Origin: Candidatus Equihabitans merdae
Lineage (GTDB): Bacteria > Bacillota > Clostridia > Lachnospirales > Lachnospiraceae
NCBI GenBank assembly: GCA_018065025.1
Contig: JAGHUB010000392.1
Coordinates: forward strand, 1-6,864
Length of the DNA stretch: 6,864 nt
Direction: 5' to 3'
Shown here one piece after another: positions 1 to 5,750 of the stretch (position 1 is its first letter; every line of letters begins with the position of its first letter). The notes beneath the pieces are model-generated. The model ran no database searches. It saw nothing but the letters and a program-made list of their open reading frames with translations, and was not told where the DNA came from. A program made the position numbers and the translations under genes.

Positions 1-3000
1 GGTTGGTTGATCGGTGCTCCGGGCAGCGTATCTGAAACATTTACAATCACTAGTGATGCAGAAACCGCTACTCTGGAATACACATTTAGCAATATCACCA
101 ATACTCAGGTAAGCATCAATATCCTGAAGACCGGTGAAAATGGTACAGTTCTTGACGGTGTAGCTCTCCAGCTGGCCGGTGACTTTGTCAACCTGAAAAC
201 AGGTGTAACAACCGCAGGCACAGTAACATGGGATTCTACATCTTCAGCTAAAAACTTTAACAATGTTGTTGTCTCTACATCTTCAGAGACACATACATAC
301 ACACTGACAGAGACAGCCAGAAAGTCCGGCTATGAAGCATTTACAGGTTCTGTAACCTTCACAGTTGATACAGAAGGCAAGATCCAGCTGGTATCTAACC
401 CGACTCTGTCCGACGGTGCTGCAGCAGCATCTGTATCAGACGATAACCTGACACTGACACTGCGTAACATCAAGATCGGTGGTAACGCAAAACTTAAGAA
501 GGTAGATTCTGTAACAGGTGATGCCCTCCAGGGTGTTGTCTTCCAGGTTTACAAGAAGGTCGGCGCTGCTGTCGATGCAGACAATGACGTACTGATCCAG
601 GACAATCTGACAACAGATTCTAATGGTGAAGTATCAACTCAGAACCTCGAAGAAGGCAACTACTACTTCGTGGAAAAGAGCACACTTGATAACTATGTAT
701 TCGATGCTACTCCTCACGAGTTCAGCATCGGTGCAGACGACAATGACCAGACCATCGATATCGGTAACGTCAACAACACACCGCTGGTTTACACAGTCAA
801 TGTTGGCAAGATCGATAGCCATACAGGTGCTGACCTGTCCGGCGCACAGTTCACACTGTACAAGCAGGCAGCAGGCGGTGCTTGGGAAACATATGGCACT
901 CCGAAGACAACCGGTGCAGATGGTCAGGTAAGCTTCACAATTAACCATAAGGGTACTTACAAAGTTGCAGAAACTCAGGCTCCTGCTAACTTCGTAGTAG
1001 CTGATTGGGTATCTGACGTATTCACTATCGACAACACAAGTACCTACCAGAATGGTACTCAGACATTTGGTCCGGTAGCCAACGTCAGAAAGACAGGTTC
1101 TGCTACTGTTCAGAAGGTGGATGCACTGACAGGTGAAGCCCTGGCAGGCGTTGAATTCACTCTGACCAACAACCACGGTTGTGTAGCTCCTGTTACAGCA
1201 GTAACAAATGCAAATGGTGTAGCCACATTCGAAGGTCTGACCTTCATGGATAGCTACACTATCACTGAAACAGGTACTCTGGATACATACATCCTGTCAT
1301 CCAGATCCGAAACATTTACATTAACAGATGCCCAGGTCAACGTAACCTTCACAGGTTGGCAGAACTCTCCCACAGAGTTCAAGTTCAAGAAGATCCAGGC
1401 AACACCGAATCCGGAAACCGGTGAAAACGATCCGCTGCCCGGCGCAACATTTGCTATCTATGCAACAGAAGATGGTGAGAAGACCGGCGATGCTCTGGAT
1501 ACACAGAAATCCGATGAAAACGGTATTGTTACATTCAGATATCTGAAGAAGGGCGCTACTTACAGAGTAGAAGAAACTGAAGCTCCGACAGATTACTTCC
1601 TGAATCTGACATCCTTCACCGTCATCGTTTCTGAAGACGGCAAGACCATCACCATGTCCGATGCTGACGGCACAGTAACCGAAGTACCGAATGATGAGAT
1701 GGGCGACATCACCCTGAATAAGGTTGATGAAAAAGACCAGGTAACTCCGCTGGCCGGCGCTATCTTCGATCTGTACGCTACAGATGAAGCCGGTGAAAAG
1801 ACAGAAGTCATCGACACTCAGACAACTGATGAAAATGGTGTTCTGACATTCAGCGAACTGCACCTTGGCACTTATGTAATCGTTGAAAATGAACCTGCTG
1901 AAGGTTACATGATCACCGATACAGAAACAAAGGTAACTCTTGAAAAGGGTACAGCAACACAGCACATCACAGTTAAGAGAACAAACGGCAAGCCGGACTT
2001 CAACTTCAGCAAGAATGTTCTTTACCTGGAAGGCTGCTATGCTCCCGATGCAACCCAGATGCTGGGCGGCGTACAGTTCGGTCTCTTCGAAGATGCCGAA
2101 TGTGCAACTCGTCCGGAATACCTGGCAGTAAGCGACGAATCCGGTAACGTCAAGTTCGAATACGTCACCGTCCAGACATGGTACATGAAGGAAACTGCTG
2201 TACCGGTCAACGATGCCGGCGTTGTTCTGGATGAGACAATTTACGAAGTCGTCGTAAACAAGGACGGCACAACAACAATCGATGCTGTTTCCGCTCCTGA
2301 AGTGATTATCACAAATGATGTCGCAAGAACTAAGATCGTTCTGAAGAAGACAGAAGAAGGTAAGACAAATGTCTTCCTGCCGGGCGCTAAGTTCGGTCTC
2401 TACAGAACTCTGTCTGATGACGAACTGGCCGCACGTCTTGCTGACGAAGAAGTTAAGGGTATCACCTCTTCTGAAAATGAAGTCCTGGTAGCCGAAGCTG
2501 TTACAGACAAAGACGGTGTCGTAACCTTCGAAGATGTTCTGACAAGCGTTGATTACATCATCCGCGAATTAGAAGCACCTGCAGGTTATGAACTGACTAA
2601 GGAATCCGCACAGATCGAATTTGCTTACGATGCAGAATCCGGTGCTATCGCTGTTAAGTCCTTCAAGGATGGCAATGGCGTAGCTAAGATGGATGACGAA
2701 GGCAACATCATCTGGAACGATCCGCCCACTAAGATCGCTATCATCAAGAAGGATGAAGCAGGCAACGCTCTTGCAGGCGCTACACTGAGAATCCTGAATG
2801 AAGACGGCACACGCGTTGAAGGTGTTGAAGACTGGGTATCCGGTAATGAAGCACATCGCGTCGATGGTCTCCTTGTCAGAGGCAAGACCTACATCCTCAT
2901 GGAAGTATCCGCTCCCAATGGCTACTACCTGGCAGATCCGGTCAAGTTCACACTGACAACCGATAAGATCGGCGTCAACGCTGATTACGTCCAGACCGTA

Positions 3001-3144
3001 ACTATGGTCGATAAGAAGATCCCGCCGAAGAAGACACCGAAGACCGGTGACAACGGCATGGCAGGCCTTTGGGTAGCTCTCCTGGCTGTTTCAGGTGGCG
3101 CCGCAGGTATCGTCTTCAGACGTAAGAAAAAACAGGCTAAATAA
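1..3144 (+). CDS. Multi-domain Cna_B/SpaA-type cell-wall anchored surface protein (5' end missing)
   Basis: This is the C-terminal part of a large secreted adhesin or pilin-like protein that sortase would link to peptidoglycan. The frame is open to the left edge. The TTG at 7 is not a real start: it has no ribosome binding site, and the codons before it (Gly-Trp) continue the frame. Residues below count from that TTG. About nine prealbumin-like domains run from residue 34 to 1003. Each shows an opening strand with Lys (such as LKKVD, VGKID, VQKVD), a middle Glu motif (VAETQAPANF, VEETEAPTDY, RELEAPAGYEL) and, in most, a closing Asn near the next domain. This is the signature of intramolecular Lys-Asn isopeptide bonds. 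A sorting signal, hydrophobic helix and RRKKK tail end the protein. The signal peptide and any N-terminal ligand-binding domain lie outside the window. No pilin YPKN-like motif and no neighbouring sortase gene are visible, so a stand-alone adhesin is more likely than a pilus shaft. The ligand cannot be inferred. The family call is firm; the role is inferred. Confidence 0.93.
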   Translation, partial: GWLIGAPGSVSETFTITSDAETATLEYTFSNITNTQVSINILKTGENGTVLDGVALQLAGDFVNLKTGVTTAGTVTWDSTSSAKNFNNVVVSTSSETHTYTLTETARKSGYEAFTGSVTFTVDTEGKIQLVSNPTLSDGAAAASVSDDNLTLTLRNIKIGGNAKLKKVDSVTGDALQGVVFQVYKKVGAAVDADNDVLIQDNLTTDSNGEVSTQNLEEGNYYFVEKSTLDNYVFDATPHEFSIGADDNDQTIDIGNVNNTPLVYTVNVGKIDSHTGADLSGAQFTLYKQAAGGAWETYGTPKTTGADGQVSFTINHKGTYKVAETQAPANFVVADWVSDVFTIDNTSTYQNGTQTFGPVANVRKTGSATVQKVDALTGEALAGVEFTLTNNHGCVAPVTAVTNANGVATFEGLTFMDSYTITETGTLDTYILSSRSETFTLTDAQVNVTFTGWQNSPTEFKFKKIQATPNPETGENDPLPGATFAIYATEDGEKTGDALDTQKSDENGIVTFRYLKKGATYRVEETEAPTDYFLNLTSFTVIVSEDGKTITMSDADGTVTEVPNDEMGDITLNKVDEKDQVTPLAGAIFDLYATDEAGEKTEVIDTQTTDENGVLTFSELHLGTYVIVENEPAEGYMITDTETKVTLEKGTATQHITVKRTNGKPDFNFSKNVLYLEGCYAPDATQMLGGVQFGLFEDAECATRPEYLAVSDESGNVKFEYVTVQTWYMKETAVPVNDAGVVLDETIYEVVVNKDGTTTIDAVSAPEVIITNDVARTKIVLKKTEEGKTNVFLPGAKFGLYRTLSDDELAARLADEEVKGITSSENEVLVAEAVTDKDGVVTFEDVLTSVDYIIRELEAPAGYELTKESAQIEFAYDAESGAIAVKSFKDGNGVAKMDDEGNIIWNDPPTKIAIIKKDEAGNALAGATLRILNEDGTRVEGVEDWVSGNEAHRVDGLLVRGKTYILMEVSAPNGYYLADPVKFTLTTDKIGVNADYVQTVTMVDKKIPPKKTPKTGDNGMAGLWVALLAVSGGAAGIVFRRKKKQAK
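106..3015 (+). repeat. Tandem array of about nine divergent Cna_B (prealbumin-like) domains
   Basis: These are protein-level repeats, not DNA-level ones. Approximate domain limits, in residues counted from the TTG at 7, are 34-156, 158-259, 261-361, 363-453, 456-565, 566-660, 663-772, 774-906 and 907-1003. Residues 1-33 are the tail of an earlier domain, ending YTFSNITNTQ. Predicted isopeptide trios (Lys/Glu/Asn) include K41/E102/N154, K165/E223/N257, K268/E322/N359, K462/E523/N562 and K915/E966/D1002. The closing Asn lies 9-11 residues before the Lys of the next domain at nearly every junction, which supports the register. The copies differ enough that no long identical DNA repeats are seen, so the array looks old rather than recently expanded. 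Domain edges are estimates made by eye. Confidence 0.85.
3034..3141 (+). other. C-terminal cell-wall sorting signal, variant TPKTG motif
   Basis: The last 36 residues have the three parts of a sortase substrate: the pentapeptide TPKTG followed by Asp (residues 1010-1015), a hydrophobic stretch (about 1018-1037, MAGLWVALLAV then SGGAAGIVF) and a basic tail RRKKKQAK. The first position is Thr instead of the usual Leu of LPXTG. A Lys/Pro-rich linker (KKIPPKK) just before it probably spans the cell wall. Sortase would cut between Thr1013 and Gly1014. The overall layout is diagnostic even with the altered first residue. Confidence 0.9.
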
Positions 3145-3214
3145 AGCCGGGAAGTGAAAATCCAAGCCAACGAAAGTAAGCAGCGGATGAAAGCTTCTGA
3201 AACAAACAAATAAC

Positions 3215-3245
3215 AAGGGTGGCGCATCAAGCGCCACCCTTTGTT
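3215..3245 (+). terminator. Rho-independent terminator after the surface protein gene
   Basis: There is a perfect 11-bp GC-rich stem, AAGGGTGGCGC (3215-3225) with GCGCCACCCTT (3231-3241), closed by a 5-nt loop ATCAA and followed by T-rich TGTT. It lies 70 nt after the adhesin stop and separates that gene from the acetyltransferase gene. The T-run is short and interrupted, but the stem is strong. The stretch from 3145 to 3214 holds no gene or other signal that I can see. Confidence 0.85.
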
Positions 3246-3260
3246 GCATTCCGGAGCCTT

Positions 3261-3289
3261 TTGAATATAAGAGAAAATTGTTTTAATAT
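3261..3289 (+). promoter_or_regulatory. Predicted sigma-A promoter of the GNAT gene
   Basis: TTGAAT (3261-3266) and TAATAT (3284-3289) are separated by 17 nt. Each hexamer matches 4 of 6 consensus bases. The site lies directly after the upstream terminator and about 60 nt before the start codon. An alternative -10, TATAAA, at 3287-3292 would give a 20-nt spacer, which is too long. The region is AT-rich, so chance matches are possible. Confidence 0.4.
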
Positions 3290-3332
3290 AAAAGAGAGGC
3301 AGAAGAAAAGAATTGGAATCAACAAGAATAAC

Positions 3333-3339
3333 AAAAGGA
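3333..3339 (+). promoter_or_regulatory. Ribosome binding site that decides the GNAT start
   Basis: AAAAGGA ends 8 nt before the ATG at 3348. It supports that ATG over the in-frame GTG at 3219, which lies inside the terminator stem and has no ribosome binding site. Confidence 0.65.
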
Positions 3340-3347
3340 TACTTGGT

Positions 3348-3974
3348 ATGGATATCGCACTTAGACCCTTAGATAAAGAAGAAACGGCACAGGTATACAA
3401 TGAGCACCTGGTCTATGACTTTCCCAAAGAGGAGGTCAAGGGATTACATTCCATTCATCGCATGATGGATGAGGGTACCTATGAAGTGTGGGGTGTGGAA
3501 CTATGTGAAGAGAGAGATTTGTTAAGTGAGAAGTCATTGCTGATGGATGGTGAGGACTCTATGGTGGATTCCTCCATGGTGGGTTATGCTCTTATATTCT
3601 GTCAGAGAGGGCAGCCTTTTGTCCTGCTGGATTATCTGGCGGTCTTCAAAGATAGACGTGGCAGCGGTATCGGCGGGGCTATCTTGTCGGAACTTCGGAG
3701 ACATTACGCCGGGCGTTGTATCCTCATTGAGTCTGAGTATCCGCCCCATGCAATAGATGAAGCTCAAGCCGCTCATCGTCTGGGTTTCTATGAAAGGAAC
3801 GGCTGTCTTAGACAGGACTTTCGTGTTGAGCTGTTCATGGTAGACTATTGCATCTACGCCTTGTCAGACAAAAACTGGACTCGGGAAGAAGCTTTGGCTG
3901 GTTACGATGCCATTTATAAAATGATGATCAGAGATGATGTGCGCCGTCAGGAGGTGCTGCATTACATTTTGTAA
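3348..3974 (+). CDS. GNAT-family N-acetyltransferase
   Basis: A 208-residue cytoplasmic protein predicted to move an acetyl group from acetyl-CoA to an amine; the substrate is unknown. The acetyl-CoA pyrophosphate-binding motif A is clear at residues 95-110: strand DYLAVF, then RRGSGIGG, where R104-x-x-G107-x-G109 fits the Q/R-x-x-G-x-G/A rule. The later LGFYERNGC (145-153) matches the usual C-terminal GNAT motif (a-h-x-x-Y-x-x-x-G/N-F type). Residues 1-50 give the usual opening strand and helices (IALRPL, then a DFPKEEVK segment). Residues 53-78 form an acidic, Ser/Met-rich stretch between two strands that looks like an insertion. The chosen ATG has a well-spaced ribosome binding site. The gene is probably transcribed alone: it has its own predicted promoter, and the next gene has another. 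Its codon use (more TTA, TTG, AGA, GGG, AGT) is less biased than in its neighbours, suggesting low expression or a different origin. The family is sure; the substrate is not. Confidence 0.88.
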   Translation: MDIALRPLDKEETAQVYNEHLVYDFPKEEVKGLHSIHRMMDEGTYEVWGVELCEERDLLSEKSLLMDGEDSMVDSSMVGYALIFCQRGQPFVLLDYLAVFKDRRGSGIGGAILSELRRHYAGRCILIESEYPPHAIDEAQAAHRLGFYERNGCLRQDFRVELFMVDYCIYALSDKNWTREEALAGYDAIYKMMIRDDVRRQEVLHYIL

Positions 3975-3997
3975 ATATTCAAAAAACCGCATGAATA

Positions 3998-4020
3998 CAG
4001 GATTTTACGAATGCATCCTG
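3998..4020. other. Short inverted repeat downstream of the GNAT gene
   Basis: CAGGAT (3998-4003) and ATCCTG (4015-4020) form a 6-bp dyad around an 11-nt spacer. It has no T-run, so it is a poor terminator. It lies upstream of the -10 element of the antiporter gene, where an activator or repressor could bind. A dyad this short in AT-rich DNA may be chance. Confidence 0.25.
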
Positions 4021-4029
4021 CATAAATCG

Positions 4030-4038
4030 TGTTATAAT
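4030..4038 (+). promoter_or_regulatory. Extended -10 promoter of the antiporter gene
   Basis: TGTTATAAT contains a perfect TATAAT at 4033-4038 preceded by the TG of an extended -10 element. No good -35 hexamer lies at 16-18 nt upstream, which fits extended -10 promoters or a promoter that needs an activator. The predicted transcription start is near 4045, giving a leader of about 45 nt before the ATG at 4090. An A-run at 3981-3986 could serve as a weak upstream element. Confidence 0.6.
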
Positions 4039-4073
4039 GACATGTCCGTTTTTTAAACGTGTCATTATTTTTT
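4034..4073 (+). promoter_or_regulatory. Inverted repeat overlapping the -10 element, followed by a T-run: operator and/or terminator
   Basis: ATAATGACATGT (4034-4045) pairs with ACGTGTCATTAT (4057-4068) over 12 positions, with a single T-G wobble, around an 11-nt spacer. The left arm contains most of the -10 hexamer and reaches the predicted transcription start. GACATGTC (4039-4046) is itself an 8-bp palindrome. Six T residues follow the right arm (4068-4073) and abut the ribosome binding site. For transcripts reading through from the GNAT gene this could act as a weak intrinsic terminator; no other terminator is seen after that gene. RNA started near 4045 would lack the left arm, so for the antiporter promoter the dyad would work only as DNA, as an operator. 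Both roles are inferences. Confidence 0.5.
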
Positions 4074-4080
4074 GGAGGAG
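4074..4080 (+). promoter_or_regulatory. Strong ribosome binding site of the antiporter gene
   Basis: GGAGGAG is close to the perfect Shine-Dalgarno sequence; AGGAG ends 9 nt before the ATG at 4090. A longer in-frame reading from TTG at 4072 would place the ribosome binding site inside the coding region, so the ATG is chosen. Confidence 0.85.
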
Positions 4081-4089
4081 AGAAAACAT

Positions 4090-5607
4090 ATGTACGCAAC
4101 AATTTGGGCATTACTGCCACCGGTCATTGCCATTGCTCTGGCTCTGATCACAAAAGAAGTCTACAGCTCACTGTTTATCGGTATCCTTGTAGGCGGTATT
4201 CTTTATTCCGGAAGCTTCATAGGCACCATCGAACACGTTTTCCAGGATGGTCTGGTTGCTTCTCTGTCCGACTCTTACAACGTCGGTATCCTGCTGTTCC
4301 TGATCTTCCTTGGTATCATCGTTTGTCTGATGAACAAGGCAGGCGGCTCTGCTGCATTCGGTGAATGGGCTTCCAAACGTATCAAAACTCGCGTTGGCGC
4401 TCAGCTGGCCACCATCGTTCTTGGTGTCCTGATCTTCGTTGATGACTATTTCAACTGCCTGACAGTTGGTTCTGTTATGCGTCCGGTTACAGACCGTCAC
4501 AACGTATCCCGTGCTAAGCTGGCCTATCTGATCGATGCTACAGCTGCTCCGATCTGCATCATCGCCCCCATTTCTTCATGGGCTGCTGCCGTATCCGGCT
4601 TCGCTCCGGAAGGCACAAATGGTCTGATGCTCTTCATCCGTTCCATCCCCTACAACTATTATGCACTGCTGACAATCCTTATGATGGTTGTTATCACAGT
4701 TCTTAAAGTTGACTTTGGTCCCATGGCTACACATGAAGAAAATGCTAAGAAGGGTGATCTTTTCACTATTCCGTCTAACGTCTACAACAATGCTGACGAA
4801 AAGCCGGAAGGCAATGGTAAGGTTTCTGACCTGGTATTCCCCATCGTCGTTCTTATCATCGCTTGTGTTATCGGCATGATCTACACCGGTGGTTTCTTTG
4901 AAGGCGAAACATTTATCGATTCTTTCGCTAACTCCGATGCTTCTGTAGGTCTGACCTATGGTTCATTTGCCGCTCTGATCATCACTGTTATCTGGTATGT
5001 TTCCCGTAAGGTTCTTAACTTCAAGGGCTGCATGTCCTGCCTGACAGAAGGTTTCAAAGCTATGGTTCCGGCTATCATGATCCTGTCTCTGGCCTGGACT
5101 CTGAAGGCTATGACAGATTCTCTGGGTGCTAAAGAATTCGTTGCCGGTGTTGTTGAAAGCTCCGCTGATGGTTTCTTAAGCTTCCTGCCTGCCATCGTTT
5201 TCGTTATCGCCTGCCTGCTGGCTTTCGCTACAGGTACATCATGGGGTACATTCGGTATTCTTATCCCCATCACACTTCAGGCCTTCCCGCTTGAATCCGG
5301 CAACCCCCTGGCTATCATCTGCGTATCTGCCTGCATGGCCGGTGCTGTTTGCGGTGACCACTGCTCCCCCATTTCAGATACAACCATCATGTCCTCAGCC
5401 GGTGCTCAGTGTGATCACATCGCTCATGTATCCACTCAGGCTCCATATGCCATCACTGCTGCCGTCATCAGCTTCATCACATACATCGTTGCCGGTTTCC
5501 TGCATAATGCTGTGATCTGCCTGATCGTTGGCTGTATCATCACAGTAGTTGCCATGTTCTTCCTGCACTACACACAGACAGGTAAGCTTGGTAAATCCAA
5601 AGCCTGA
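4090..5607 (+). CDS. NhaC-family Na+/H+ antiporter-type membrane transporter
   Basis: A 505-residue polytopic inner-membrane protein of the NhaC / Na_H_antiporter (PF03553-type) family, which commonly exchanges cytoplasmic Na+ or organic substrates for protons. About ten to twelve hydrophobic segments are visible, for example residues 5-21, 26-43, 66-81, 105-116, 190-206, 248-267, 290-303, 324-338, 363-380, 405-421 and 452-495. Family motifs include FVDDYFNCLTVGS then VMRPVTDR (116-136), the SRAKLAYLIDATAAP segment (140-154), the re-entrant-like GTSWGTFGILIPI (382-394) and GDHCSPISDTT (422-432). Acidic residues D118, D119 and D430 in or near membrane segments are candidates for ion binding. 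Full length is normal for the family. The gene ends TGA directly followed by an in-frame TAA and then a terminator, so it is a single-gene unit. Codon use is strongly biased (CTG, ATC, GGT, GCT), suggesting good expression. Some relatives carry malate/lactate or amino acids, so the Na+ substrate is likely but not proven. Confidence 0.87.
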   Translation: MYATIWALLPPVIAIALALITKEVYSSLFIGILVGGILYSGSFIGTIEHVFQDGLVASLSDSYNVGILLFLIFLGIIVCLMNKAGGSAAFGEWASKRIKTRVGAQLATIVLGVLIFVDDYFNCLTVGSVMRPVTDRHNVSRAKLAYLIDATAAPICIIAPISSWAAAVSGFAPEGTNGLMLFIRSIPYNYYALLTILMMVVITVLKVDFGPMATHEENAKKGDLFTIPSNVYNNADEKPEGNGKVSDLVFPIVVLIIACVIGMIYTGGFFEGETFIDSFANSDASVGLTYGSFAALIITVIWYVSRKVLNFKGCMSCLTEGFKAMVPAIMILSLAWTLKAMTDSLGAKEFVAGVVESSADGFLSFLPAIVFVIACLLAFATGTSWGTFGILIPITLQAFPLESGNPLAIICVSACMAGAVCGDHCSPISDTTIMSSAGAQCDHIAHVSTQAPYAITAAVISFITYIVAGFLHNAVICLIVGCIITVVAMFFLHYTQTGKLGKSKA

Positions 5608-5626
5608 TAATAATTATTAAACAAAG

Positions 5627-5662
5627 AAAACTCACATCACCTGCGGGGGATGTGAGTTTTTT
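5627..5662 (+). terminator. Rho-independent terminator of the antiporter gene
   Basis: AAAACTCACATC (5627-5638) pairs perfectly with GATGTGAGTTTT (5649-5660) around a 10-nt G-rich loop, with a run of six T at 5657-5662. It lies 19 nt after the stop codon. The A-run at the left base gives it some terminator character on the other strand too. Confidence 0.92.
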
Positions 5663-5696
5663 GATCATACGCAGAAGTCTGGTTTAGTACATAAGT

Positions 5697-5734
5697 AAAA
5701 AATCTCATATACCCGGTTGGATATATGAGATTTT
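5697..5734 (-). terminator. Rho-independent terminator of glmS
   Basis: Read on the minus strand, a perfect 13-bp stem (AAAATCTCATATA at 5699-5711 on the plus strand against TATATGAGATTTT at 5722-5734) encloses a 10-nt loop. It ends in six T (complement of 5697-5702). It lies 16 nt downstream of the glmS stop. The plus-strand side also ends in four T, so it could back up the antiporter terminator. Confidence 0.92.
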
Positions 5735-5750
5735 GGTTTGCTTAGGGTTT

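Noticed and set aside
7..9. TTG at 7 as the start of the surface protein
   Set aside because: The frame is open through the left edge, there is no ribosome binding site or signal peptide, and the first residues read as the end of a preceding Cna_B domain.
1321..1965. Long minus-strand open frame inside the adhesin gene
   Set aside because: It is a shadow of the repetitive, biased codons of the real gene; its Cys/Phe/Ile-rich product matches nothing and has no ribosome binding site context.
3219..3347. Upstream in-frame extension of the GNAT gene from GTG at 3219
   Set aside because: The GTG lies in the stem of the previous gene's terminator and has no ribosome binding site. The extra 43 residues resemble no GNAT N-terminus, and the extension also covers the predicted promoter.
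4072..4089. TTG at 4072 as the antiporter start
   Set aside because: It would make the Shine-Dalgarno sequence itself coding (MEERKH). The ATG at 4090 is well spaced from GGAGGAG.
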